A stretch of 64,000 nt of DNA from Pelodera strongyloides (Eukaryota > Nematoda > Chromadorea > Rhabditida > Rhabditidae): the NCBI GenBank assembly GCA_036852015.1, contig JAANDG010000503.1, forward strand, positions 44,396-108,395, in the 5' to 3' direction. Both the position numbers and the translations under genes were made by a program. Shown here piece after piece: positions 1-11,659 of this stretch. The notes beneath the pieces were generated by a model that was not told the DNA's origin, searched no databases, and was given only the letters and a program-made list of their open reading frames with translations. How positions within the stretch are numbered: the stretch's first letter is position 1; each line of letters begins with the position of its first letter.

Positions 1-388
1 TCACTTGGGTTGGTTTGCCCTCTTATTCGAGGAGTTTATCTTATTCGTGGCTGAGGTCACTAGTGGCTAGTATTTGCCCGATTCTGTCATATATTCAATC
101 TACACGCAAGTTGTTAGGCCTATTGAGCCTTTGTGTTTTTCCCCAGTCTTTTCTACTCTCCTGGTTGTCGTGCCCAGCCAGGTGCCCGTGTGTGTGGCCT
201 GCCCGTATTGGAGTGCGGTGGATGTGGACTCCTGAACCCCAGTTATCTGAGAAGAATCTGAAGAGGCCCCGTGGAACTGCGACGTTCCTTTCAGCGACCC
301 TAAGCCCATATTACCTTTACATAGTCGCATAAACCATTTACACACTGCCCTGTGTTATTTGCCGTGATAACCCTGGCAAGGTTAATCA
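1..388 (+). repeat. 5' LTR of a retroelement (cut by window edge)
   Basis: Bases 1-388 match 3633-4020 without a difference that I could find by reading, at a constant offset of 3632. Both copies end in GGTTAATCA, so they end in the CA typical of LTRs. The left end lies outside the window. Identity between the two LTRs implies a recent insertion, since LTRs are identical when they integrate. The open frames in it (15-332 plus, 100-345 minus) are duplicated unchanged in the other copy and resemble no protein family I know; I treat them as chance frames. Confidence 0.85.
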
Positions 389-3387
389 GTGGTGCACCGT
401 CGGACCGATTCACTATCCCGACAATTCACTATCCAGGAAAAAATAGGAGTAAGTCCCATTTTTATTGGAAAAAGAGACATTGTCCAATTGATATATTTTT
501 TATAAAAGAGGCATTAGTCCCAATTTGATGAAAGAGAAAAGAGGCATTTAGCCCAGTGAAAAGAGCCCGGAGGAAAAGATAACTCTCTAAGACAAAATCA
601 TGGGCCAACTTGTTTTGTTCCCTTTGTATTTTGTCTTGTTTCACTCGATCTACGTTTACGTGGATCGTGTTCCAGATTGTCTGCGGACGATTTCGGTTAA
701 TTGGAGCTTGCTCCTAACATTGACTACCCCGGTGGTCTACCTATTGGAGCTTGCTCCTACCCCTAAAGGCTGCATTCAGTCATCAGTGGAGTTTTCTCCT
801 TCTTTCATTGACTGTAGGCAGTCTGCATTGATCGAAATTCTAAATTGTTCTCGAGGAATAATTCAGCCTGCAATCAAGAATAATTCGCAAGGAGATTGAC
901 CTAAATATATTGTTAACGAAGAGTGAATTCTCGAAATGTTTCAAATGTTTGAAATTAATAAATTTTCTGCAGGAATAAAAAAAAAGTATGCGTCCAAGTC
1001 TTGGTTCTTACCGTGATAAAAAGGTACCATCAGAATTCAATAATTGCCCTAAAAGTATACAGAACTCGCAGAGGAATAATGAAAGGAGAAAGAGTCCGTG
1101 AGGGAATTATGTATGAATTCTAAAATTCAAGTTCACATCAAGTGGATAAATCGATTCATCGAAATAGTCTTCCAGCAAGAATTTTCTATAAAAAAGCACA
1201 GCCCTGAAAATTCCGTGACGTGGATCAAATTCTGGGATGGAACGTGTTTCCCAATTGGCCCTTACTGTCGGTCGAAAGTTACGAGAAGTGCACCGTTGTT
1301 GTACAATAATTACGTGTCGTAATGTTATGAAGGGCATTTGTATTCTTTTATTGACATTCCTTGGTAATTAAAACAATGGTAAAGAAAGAAAAGCTTGTTT
1401 CATAAATGCTTTATGAAACAATGCAATGATGCATTCATTAATTACTGAAAAGTGGTAGCAATATTTGAAAACACCAAGTACTACCCAGATTGTTGATTAT
1501 TTTATTGGCATTGTACAATAGGCTGCAATTGTGAACTTTTCGTAATCAAATTCAAACCAAACAAGCGTGTTGTTCAGAATTTTTTGAGCAAAACACCAGC
1601 ACTCTTCAAAGAGAAATGATTGACTGAATACTACAATCGCTAGCTTTCAAGGTATTTTCCAAGCTCGGTCAAAGCGTCACACTTCGCCCGGACCACAAAA
1701 AGAATTACTTCATAAATTCAACAGGAAACTCAGGAAACATACTAGTTGCATTAAGTGTGCGCATGAACTAAACTCAATGATTATGAAGGAAGTTAACTAA
1801 TTGAACCAATTTTTTATGAAGAAATGAAGAGTTAAAGTCATTAATTACGAAAAAAAACACCAATTACTGGAAAAATGAAAATATTGAAAAAAATAAACAT
1901 TTTCGGAAAAAAAAGACATTATAGAACAGATAGATTATCGGCCTTGCAGTATAAAGTCGCACATACAATAAAAAAAAATTGTAAAATGTACATAAGCAAA
2001 AGTTTAAACAGAACAGACGCATTCACGCTCATAACTTGTTTAAATGTTTTCGAAAAAAGCGTAGAACATTCAATGTGCTTTCACCATGATTTCTTGCTCG
2101 AAATGCAGTGGCAGTCAGAATATTACGGTATTTCATGAATTTTAAAATTGATTAACAACTTTAATAAGTTTCGGTCATAAATTCACATAACTCGAGAAAA
2201 ACCTTGTATCACCAAAACAAAGCGCCAGCCACTATCAATTTCCAAACATGGAATGAGTAATTAATCCGAATGAGGAAAACACCTAACTGCGGTAGTCAGT
2301 ATACGGCAGAAGGAATTACGGCCAAACATAAAACAATACTTACAAAGCTGAAAGCTCCCATATACACTAGAAAAAGGGTACAATATTTAGTGAATGAAGT
2401 TCCATCAAAGAGAACAAGTATAAATTACAGTAATTTTGGACGAGAAATTGTGAAAATTACAAAAATAAACCCTAATCTGATTATAATCCACGTCTTCAAT
2501 TTATAATCATAATATATAAAACAAAACCGAAAATGACCACCTAATACACAGTAGCTCAAAAATATTTTTTCAAAGTTCAGTTTTTACACAAGCAGGAAAA
2601 TATCCGAAAATCAGCATGGTGGAAATGCGAGATACAATTTTTCGATACGCAAGACATGTCTACAGCTTGAATACTTTCCTTACATGAATTCCACTAAACA
2701 TTATCAGTCTATAGAAGTTTCCAGAAACATAAATTTCATTAGTAAGTCAGAATTGAGAAAATTGTAAATTGGCATTTAAAGCAGGAATAGATCAGTACCC
2801 ATTCGCGAGAAATCCAAAGTAAAATTCTTAGAGACTTCACGCTCAATTGCAGATTACATCAGCAATTGCGCTGTTGATACAGGCGATGCATTATAATGAG
2901 ACTTTACAGGAATTTTTGACACGAAAGTAAAAAAAAATACAAATCCGAAAAGGCGGTGAATACTCAATTTTCACATGGATATTTTCCAGAGGACAATAGG
3001 TTTCATATCTTCGTAATTATTATACACTTTTTTACAAAAAGGTCTGTCCTCAGAAATATGTTACCTATACAAAGCAGAACTATTCCATTCCAATTTCGAA
3101 CATTTATCTGGAAAAAATGTCCAAATTTGAATATGGAAGACGGGAAGACACACTAAAAGTTGCAAAATTTGCGTGGGAAAATGCGAGTATTCATGTTCAA
3201 ATTATGAAGAACTGAATACAAAGTACAAGGTTCCCAAAACGGATAAAATCAGGAACACACTTTCACCTACACATGAAAGTGAATCGGAGAACCCAACCGC
3301 AACAATGCACAAGACCCGCGTGGCAGGCGACAAGACTATTATATGTATAGTAGTGAAATTATTGTAGCTAAAAGGCTATACAGAGAG
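389..3387 (+). mobile_element. Internal region of a non-autonomous LTR retroelement
   Basis: About 3 kb lies between the two LTR copies. No reading frame exceeds roughly 100 codons and none shows gag, protease, reverse transcriptase, RNase H or integrase motifs, so the element is either a non-autonomous derivative or very decayed; the identical LTRs favour non-autonomous mobilisation by a related element. Bases 460-560 carry about three degenerate repeats of the form AAAGAGRCATTNRTCCMA. A short purine stretch (3382-3387, AGAGAG) precedes a TGTGAT that could open the 3' LTR. Confidence 0.65.
390..407 (+). other. Candidate primer-binding site
   Basis: TGGTGCACCGTCGGACCG begins two bases after the LTR end and starts with TGG, as expected for pairing with the CCA-3' end of a tRNA primer. 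The reverse complement would be a plausible tRNA acceptor plus T-arm 3' strand. I could not assign the tRNA isotype. Confidence 0.45.
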
Positions 3388-4020
3388 TGTGATAAAAGAC
3401 AAAAAAACCTTGTTTGGAGTGTTGAATCCTCGCTATTTCATATGCTCAGTTCAACTGTTTACTGATAAAGGCTTAGAAACGTATATGAGAAGTATGGGTT
3501 ATATATTTGCATGTGCATTATTGAATGCTAATGAACATGATGTTATAGTTTATCAGAGTTTATCGCTTCCTTGGCCGACTTCACTTGGGCCCATTTGCCC
3601 TCTACTAGAGTTAATCTCTTCCCTGCCAGACATCACTTGGGTTGGTTTGCCCTCTTATTCGAGGAGTTTATCTTATTCGTGGCTGAGGTCACTAGTGGCT
3701 AGTATTTGCCCGATTCTGTCATATATTCAATCTACACGCAAGTTGTTAGGCCTATTGAGCCTTTGTGTTTTTCCCCAGTCTTTTCTACTCTCCTGGTTGT
3801 CGTGCCCAGCCAGGTGCCCGTGTGTGTGGCCTGCCCGTATTGGAGTGCGGTGGATGTGGACTCCTGAACCCCAGTTATCTGAGAAGAATCTGAAGAGGCC
3901 CCGTGGAACTGCGACGTTCCTTTCAGCGACCCTAAGCCCATATTACCTTTACATAGTCGCATAAACCATTTACACACTGCCCTGTGTTATTTGCCGTGAT
4001 AACCCTGGCAAGGTTAATCA
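3388..4020 (+). repeat. 3' LTR of the same retroelement
   Basis: The last 388 bases repeat the window start exactly. The true left border is not fixed by the window because the first copy is truncated. TGTGAT at 3388, after AGAGAG, gives a 633-base LTR with TG...CA ends; a TGATGTTATAG at about 3538 would give a 483-base LTR. The target-site duplication cannot be checked because the outer flank of the 5' LTR is missing; the sequence after 4020 begins CTTGT. Confidence 0.75.
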
Positions 4021-7000
4021 CTTGTCTTGACGGAAATATTTAATCGTTGAATTGACTGGCATAAGCTGTCGAGAAGCAATAAACGACTTTCGGTTATAGT
4101 TCCAATTGCATCTGACTCTTCAAAAAAGAGGAGCTGAAAAATGTCGAAGTTTACTTATTCTAAAGCGTTGATTTGCGCAATAACCAGGCTTTTAAAACTC
4201 TTGTTTTTCCCTGTCCGAGCAAGATTGTTCTAAAGTTGCGATGACATGCACATGCACATCACATACCCCGCGAGATGTATCATATTCGTGCTTCCGTGTT
4301 CTTTGATACCCCAAAAACCTATCCCATCATGGCTTAATTAAGGTAACCTAGGCACGTTTGAATAGGTTGTCACTCAAGTTTCTCATTGCTGAACTCGGCG
4401 GCTCATTGCCATTCTAAAGTATAATATGCGCATGTCCAACATTCAAACATCATCGCCCTTTTAGAAACAAATATTCCCTCTTCCATGTCAAATTAGACTT
4501 GTCGATCAACACGTCCGAATTATCATGTCGGCCTTGTCGGCCAGAAAATATGAACGCCCGAAATTGACACCAATTCATCAAATAAACATCAAACGCCTTT
4601 GCAATACACATATATACACCACTTTTTGCCATCTTCATTAACAGGAGCAGGGGTATTGCGGGGACATATTTTACCAAATTGCACATTCGCTTCAACGTGC
4701 TTTTAATGTAGTTCTTGATGCATTTCGCTCTCTGATTTTGTGGTTCTCATTGTTCCCCCCCCCCCCGGCTCTATGCTTTGATTATTGCTTATATTGTTTT
4801 CTTCATCATGACGCAAGGATGTAGAGTACTCCAAAGTTATTCTATTACCGAGCTTATTGTTAATAAAAATGCCTACTCTTAATACATTGTTTCCATGAAT
4901 TCTACTGTTCCTTGAATTTACTATGTTTGTGTTTTCAGCGTAATCTTTTAGTCTTTGTCTATGACTATATGTTTGCACTGTGCAGACTAAGGATATTAAT
5001 CCGCATTTTTTCCGGCGATTTATGAAAATCAAAAGCCATAATATGCCACGCTTTCCGGCAGTTAGTGATTTATAACTCGGGATACTTGTCCCGATGCATG
5101 ACGACTGTGACCAATTCGTAGAATCCCACAGAAACTGTGATTTTTTGTGGTCCCCTGCTTGAAATTTGATTAGCCACCTGAATGGATTGAAATTCGTACG
5201 AAGTAATTTTATGAATTCCTGGAGCATATGCACCAACCCACAATCAGTCAGAAACGCAACGATTGTCTGAAGCGACATTGTGATTATGGTGACCCATCAA
5301 ACAATGGTGACATCAATGAATAGTTCTTCTTCCACTTGATGATCTTCATCCCAAAGCTTCGTGTTCTTTTTTGAATGGGTATTGTTTGTTAAGTTTTTTT
5401 TAATATTATTTCTAATTAGTCGTTCGAAATATCTACGGGGCAAGCCAGTTCTGGGGGGGGGGGTGGGGGTTTCTGACATTTTTTGTGAAATCTGCATCTT
5501 GACACTTGTAAGAGAAATTCCCCGGGAATTAAGAAAATGGCATTCATTATAGGTATGTGTTTTAGCCAGATGATCCGATTATTTTTCAGCCTGCTTACCA
5601 TTAGTCTATTTTCGATAGTATGTTTACTCTGTTTTTCGTAAATGAATTATACAAGCCGTTAATGGAAATGCGTCGGAACAAGCTCATTATTTACCGTCTG
5701 CTTCCAATTTTGAGTTTTAATTATACGTACTTCCTAATTATTCGAGTTATTCCTTTCCGAGCGCTTTCGGCCAAGTAACGTCATTATGTAGTACTTAACT
5801 AACAATAAGAGACATGTTTTTAAACAGTCTACGGTTTGCAATAAACATTGGCTTTTAACATTTTTTAGATGTCCGATTTTTGTTAACATTAGCCTTTTTC
5901 TTAACACTTCCCTTTAGTGGGTTCCCTTTAGTTACTGGTTCGCTGACTTTCTAAAGTTTTTTTGATAAAAAAAAAATAATAAAGCCGTTTTCATGTTCAG
6001 GATCCCATAAATTGACCGTATTCTCAAAACGTCTGGCGCGTCCAGGTTCAACTTTTCCACATTTATATATATTGGCTACAACAAGTTTGTCACGGTTCCA
6101 AGAACATTTAATTCAGTAATAAACTAAATTAATTGAACCGTACTTGTGCCTGACTTTCTAAATGGTTTTCCCCATTTGTGTCTCACTTGTACTCAGGAAA
6201 TATTCTTGCTTTTATATATTGCAGTTTTTTGTTATATTTGGTTGGCGCTTGAACGCTAATTTTTGTTCAAAACTTATCCAAGTAAATTTCTCTTCAAGCC
6301 ACAATAGTTCTTCTTTATTTCCTCTAAAAGTGTTCATGTGACAATGATAAACGTGCAACGATACATTCTTATATTCCGAGGATAAACTTACAGAGATCGA
6401 ATATGAATTCAATTCTTTCCCGAATATCTTCCAGGTATTTCACTCTACTACGAGACCACCCATCACAGCCAATGAATTAGATCGTATATTATCGTTTAAA
6501 CTTCATCTTAATCAAAGCCATCAAAGCAATGAATTCAAGGAAGATCCTCATTTATCGTTTTTCGGAACGTATGTATCGAGAAGGTGTTGAGATTAAACAA
6601 ACAGAGGGCACAATTCAAAATTGGTTCTGCCGATCTTCATTTTAACCTGATAGCCGCCCGCCTCGGAATTAATGCTGTTTTTTGGAGGAAGCATGCGGGG
6701 AGGAGCGACGATCTTTTGGCAAGACAATTGTGTTTTAAACTCTTACGTTAATTGACCATAACGGCGAACATAGGTATTTATATGGTGCCCCAGTATGGTA
6801 AAACGTAAGATCGCTTGACTCTATCCGGACACTGAGACGGCCAATTGTCTGCACTATTCATCGCGCGCCGATACTGTCAGTAGTGAGAATTGCTCGGGAT
6901 TTTATTCCTGAACAAACTGGGATTAAATTTCCCTTAAAATATTAAAAGAATAGTTCTCGAAAAATTCTACCAAAATCTCCCTATTTTCATGGCTCTAAAA

Positions 7001-10000
7001 TTAAACGATTAAAGATTGAATAACTCTGAACAAATCTTTCATAACAGTGGTGTGCTTCGTGGCAGAATTTTTTCAACTTTTTTTTGTGAACGAGCAAAAT
7101 ACGTTGTGTATTGAATTCCAGCGAGCCAATCCTTTGAGTTATTTTCGTTCGCACACAGCGCACAACTACAAAAAGTGTAGTAGGATTGTCATTTAATTGC
7201 ACTCATTATTGCTGGAATACACACGTCAATTTCATAAGTAGGTCACAAGTTTTATTCCATGGTACCATGACTATGACTAGTTCGCCAGCGTGGCCTTAGA
7301 TTACTGTGGTTTCTTTGTCATCAGCCATAATGTCTTACATCCGCAGTAATGCACATGGTTTTATTTCATAGAGAAAACATATCTGGCCTTCGGGATCACT
7401 ATTTAGGCAGTCAAATATGTCAATTAGCCCATTGACTGTACGAGAATCATCGAATCTGTCTCCTAGCGTTTATTTTTGTTGTCGCCAGTGTATTTCTCAT
7501 GAATAAATGTAAAAGAGTAGTAATTGAGTGTGTCCGCCGGGTTTGACTACCGTGACTGTTTGTGCAGTTTATTGTTTATCGGTTCGATTTCAATACTGAC
7601 AATTAAACAAAAAAAAGGTGGTTTATCTGTTTTGCTACGTTTATTGAATTTTTTTATGAAAATGTATTAATTTTATTGCCGACTATTGATGTGTTCAATC
7701 GTTATCTTCCACTCAATTATTGATAAACTCCTGACGAGGAACTTGCTATCGATTCAATTGCCATGTTGAATAGTATGTGCGATGAGTTTCAATAAGTAAT
7801 GTAATCTCTCGTGATTAGCACAAATTTAGACTCAGAAGGCAAGGATCTTAAGGCAGATGCATTCAATTAATTCAATATTTTCGGCTCTTTATTTAATGTT
7901 GCTAATTATTCAACCTTTCACCCACCCTCTTTCTTCTATTCTGAGGATCTTCACTTCCGGGATGAATTATATACTCATCTAGGGGGAATTACTGGGACAA
8001 CGCGGAACAAGACCAACCAATCCATTCAATTAATTCTGAACTGTCGTTAAGACTCCAGGTGCCAGGGATGCTCATTAAGTAAAGTTGGAAATCCCTGAGA
8101 TGTTTTGTGACGTTCGCAATACCTGAGTGACCCATCCGTAGAACAATACATTGACGAACCTTTTTTTTCTCTAGTAGAACTTCTAGCTCGTATTTTTAAC
8201 TTAACAATTGGTGGAATATCTCATGATCCGTCTCATTTGCAGACAGCTATGTAAGCCTTTGGTGATGCTGTAGATCCCACTTTGGTTTATTCTCCAATCA
8301 ATTCACAAAAATCTCCCTCCCTACAGCACTTCCCCGTTCTCGGATCAACCTAGTAGAATGAGAGGGAATTACATAGACTCGGAAGCAGGGACACGTGCGT
8401 GTGTGTGTCGTTTTTGTGATTAGTTGGAACAAGGCTGACCCCTTCTCTCGATTCTTCAGGGGTCTCAAAAAGAGAAAAGGATGTTAATTATAGAGACTCG
8501 GCTTCTTGTGCTCAATTTCCAGCTCTTTTCCACAGATGATTAGTGCCGAGGTTCCCTCGATCCACGCACCTTTCTGCGATCAGAACTGAACGAAACACAC
8601 ACCGTCACCGAGAACTGAAGAAAGTTAGTCATACACAGATCGGCGGTCGATAGCCGGATCCTCTTCTATGGGACGCCTCTTGAAAATCATCACGGAGTTG
8701 CGCTCGTTATAGTTGTTGGGAATATCATTTTTTTTACTCTTGTAAAAACATCGATATATGCGTGGCCGAAGTGAAATATACTTACGAGATAGACATATTC
8801 CAGCAATTCAATGTTTTTACACATGTACATAAATACATAGTGTTCACTTAAAACTTAATCTGCCTTAATGTGCCATTAATCGCACAGAACATCTCATTCC
8901 ACTGTTTTATATCATTACCGAATTATTAATACGATTTCAAAGATAGTCTTCTGTTTTTGTTCTTCTGCCTTCACATTGTTCACTGAGGGAAATGTTTTCT
9001 TCACCAATAGGTGGTGCCAACTTTCCGTGTTATGGCGTTTCGTATCCCTTTATAGCTCAAATTTGTGGGCGAATCCTCATCAGTGTCTCAATTAGTCGAT
9101 GAGCTTCCCTAACTCTCCTTATTGGCCTCCTTCCCAGTTCCTTTCGCCGCACACCTTTTTCCTTCTATTCTTGACATTTATCCATACGCATTAATAAGGA
9201 CGATTAACACTTGAACACTGCCCGAAAGTAGGCAGCCGTAGCTCTGCACTGAATATGTTCATCTTTACGCAGAAAGGCGTAAGCTGATTTTTGGACGAGA
9301 TTTCTCAGCAAGTTTCACTATGCATCAAACGCGGGTAATAGGTCCAGTGAATTACCTGCAGTATCATCCGCAGTGCGTATTAATCAGTCTGATTCAGGAA
9401 ACTATAGATCTACCAGTTCACATAATGTATTTGGAGCTACATAGTTATGTACTTGTGCACTTAAGAAAGTGCACTTTCAGGCTTCCAGATTAATGCGATT
9501 AGCTATGAATCTTTTATTAATTTCACCTGCATTGGTTGATTTTTGATCCGTTGGTTGTTAATTGTAATTGGTAAATATATGAATATTTATATTCTTTAGT
9601 TGATGTTGCATATTACTGTTGCACACTTGTTCGATCCGTGCAACAGTCTCAATACGTCGAAAAGACATTGGTGGATCCTTTTGAAAGCTTCTGACGAGCA
9701 CGATGTTGTCTCATCAGTTGTTGTCTGTAAATTTAACATATGTAACATTGTGCATTTCGTTCCTTTGCTGGATCATGCTCGTTGCGTATCCTTTGCCACA
9801 GAAAAAAAATGCATTATAGATTTTTTTGTAAGCATGTTTGGACATCCTCGACTATTCCACTTATTTTTATACATAATATATTTATGTTTGCCTGTTTTGA
9901 TAGCTGTGCCTGACCCAGTTTGTCACAGACATATTTTACTTAATAATTTAGCAAACCCTTGAAAAACGGCCAAATATTTAGGAGGCGACTGTGAATAAAA

Positions 10001-10756
10001 GATTGTTTATCTATCACTTCACCTCAACAAGTAATATGATATGCTATACTTCATCACAAAAATTCGAAATACCGAAAAAAACACCATTTGGGTCCATGAT
10101 GCGGGAGCATTTATGTGACTCTAAAAAAAACGACCTTTTGCTTGTCGTTTTCCCAATAATTTTCAGCTTATTTGGTGTTGTTGTTTCATGGGCAAAAGTT
10201 TTGTACATATTTCCACCATGACATTTTCCGCGATGAAATTGGTTTCTGAATTTTCATTCTTTTTTTAAGCAGAGGATGCTTGAGAATCATCCGACATCGC
10301 TGGATCCTGGAACCAATGCCTTTCCCTTGTAATAGGAAGTACCGCGATAGCCTGTAGTGTTCGCGCTATTCGGAATGACAGGGTTGGCGGTTGTGGCATT
10401 TTCAGTTACTTTATAAGCCTGCGTGGATCTCTATACCTAGCTGCTCGTTTTACAAAACAGTTTATTCTTTAAAATCTTTCATTTTTGTGCCCTGGATACA
10501 GATACATAGTCACTGAAAGGGTTCGTCTGGCTTTGAATTAACACGGTATATTATGTAAATCTGCTCTATTTAAGGACGTGGTTTATAAGTCTCTTCCATG
10601 GTTTAATCAGGATAAACAGTGTGTTCATATATGCAACAACATTTGAAGTAAAGCTGATTTTGACAATATTCTTTTACTTTTTTTGGTACCATCCTCCTAC
10701 TCGAGAACAAATGTGTAATTCATTAATCGCAGTTTGCTACTTTCCGAATATTATAT
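4021..10756. other. Gene-poor intergenic stretch
   Basis: No exon series with matching splice sites or a recognisable domain was found. It includes a 12-base C run at about 4750 and a G-rich run at 5454-5469. Frames up to about 190 codons occur but are not supported by family resemblance. Promoter or distal regulatory DNA could lie here, but nothing in the sequence fixes it. Confidence 0.5.
4703..5278 (-). CDS. Unrecognised 191-codon open frame
   Basis: This is among the longest frames in the gene-poor part and starts with ATG. The predicted protein is mixed hydrophobic and basic, with no signal peptide and no motif I recognise. It ends in a Gly run encoded by the reverse of a 12-base C tract at about 4750, which is a common slippage site. 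There is no neighbouring exon series. It could be a chance frame, a decayed transposon fragment, or an orphan gene; chance is the likeliest reading. Confidence 0.12.
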   Translation of the reverse strand: MSLQTIVAFLTDCGLVHMLQEFIKLLRTNFNPFRWLIKFQAGDHKKSQFLWDSTNWSQSSCIGTSIPSYKSLTAGKRGILWLLIFINRRKKCGLISLVCTVQTYSHRQRLKDYAENTNIVNSRNSRIHGNNVLRVGIFINNKLGNRITLEYSTSLRHDEENNISNNQSIEPGGGGTMRTTKSESEMHQELH

Positions 10757-11076
10757 ACCAGCCGTTCGAAGAGCCCTACGGGCTCTTCTCCGACTGGAGG
10801 AATCGGCCTTCGGCCGATTGTTACCCTATTTAAAAGAATTTCTTCAAACGTAAAAAAAAGATGTTCATTTACGTTTATGCGGAAACGTATAATATAGTTG
10901 TGGACTTCATGCAAATTTGCAAATTTGCTATTGCAATTGCTCTTCTATCTCCTATAAGATCCTCCTTGCATAGGCTAGCATAGCTCAACCGGTAGAGCGT
11001 TGGACTGTGAATCGAGAGGTTGTGCGCTGATGTGTGTTCGAATCCCGCCAGCCACAAAGATTTTGTATGCTCTTTC
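10757..11076 (+). repeat. tRNA-plus-double-hairpin repeat, copy 1
   Basis: Two perfect hairpins lie side by side: GAAGAGCCC-TAC-GGGCTCTTC (10768-10788) and AATCGGCC-TTC-GGCCGATT (10801-10819). They are followed by CCCTATTTAAAA, a divergent spacer containing GGAAACGTATAAT and CATGCAAATTTGC, a tRNA-like cloverleaf (10973-11053), and AAAGATTTTGTATGCTCTTT (about 11056-11075). All these parts recur in the same order in an inverted copy at 42733-43090. The shared unit is about 320-360 bases. It looks like a dispersed pol III-type (SINE-like) element, but I do not recognise the family. Confidence 0.7.
10973..11053 (+). tRNA. tRNA-like sequence, anticodon GTG (His type), probably element-borne
   Basis: A cloverleaf can be drawn. 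The acceptor pairs GGCTAGC with GCCAGCC with one A-C mismatch. The D-arm TAGCTCAACCGGTAGAGC forms the A box and GTTCGAATC forms the B box. The anticodon loop CTGTGAA gives GTG. The anticodon stem has a mismatch and the variable region is about 15 bases, too long for a canonical tRNA-His. Because the same structure sits in a second copy of the same repeat, it is more likely a tRNA-derived pol III promoter than a working tRNA gene. Confidence 0.45.
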
Positions 11077-11321
11077 GATCGAAGAATTTTCTTTATGAAG
11101 GGATTTCGGTGTGCACATAAAAACAAACCCATGACAAACTCTTCTCCTCTATATAATAAGATAATCCGCTATCGGAAACCCCACACATTTTTTCATTGTC
11201 TATATACTTATGAATGGAAATGAGTATCTCATTTTAATTTCCGTAAAGAACAATTAGGCTGAGGTAGTCGCTTATGGTAATTATTATATACGCAATAACA
11301 TGTAATCTTTGGACCCGGGTG

Positions 11322-11600
11322 GGCGTGGCGCATTGGCAAGCACCTTGCTAACGCCACCGGTCACTGGTTCGAGTCCGGCCCTTCACCCTACCAAAGGTGT
11401 AAAAGTTGGTAGCTGTGTCACTCTGGCTAAATCGGCTTCCCGAGAAAATTGGCCTCCGGGAAGTTTGAAGGCCATATTCACCACCCCGATTTCGGCGAAA
11501 TATTCCCTGGGGACAAAAAATAGCATCCTAATGTTAGACACGCAGCGAAAAAGACGGGGAATTCCCCGTGGGGAATTAAGTGGTGAATATGGCCTCCGAC
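11322..11600 (+). repeat. tRNA-derived SINE-like repeat (second type)
   Basis: The head GGGCGTGGCGCATTGGCAAG has a pol III A box, and GGTTCGAGTCC at 11368-11378 is a B box; the 61-base head closes with GGCCC. The body continues without a reading frame of known type and contains an inverted pair GGCCATATTCACCAC (11470-11484) and GTGGTGAATATGGCC (11580-11594), so the body can fold back on itself. Heads of this general form are common in nematode SINEs. The right end is not defined. Confidence 0.55.
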
Positions 11601-11659
11601 ATGATCTGGACCCCGGTGCACCGTTTCTGCATCCGGTTGATATGTATTCTATCTTTTAA

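Noticed and set aside
3389..3964. 191-codon plus-strand frame in the 3' LTR
   Set aside because: It lies entirely within non-coding LTR sequence and its 3' half is duplicated in the other LTR; no retroviral or other protein motif is visible.
8085..8110. TCCCTGAGA resembling the lin-4 miRNA 5' end
   Set aside because: Only nine bases match, the following bases differ, and no precursor hairpin is evident.
9600..9962. 120-codon frame
   Set aside because: No family resemblance, no splice context, and length is within chance for this much AT-rich sequence.
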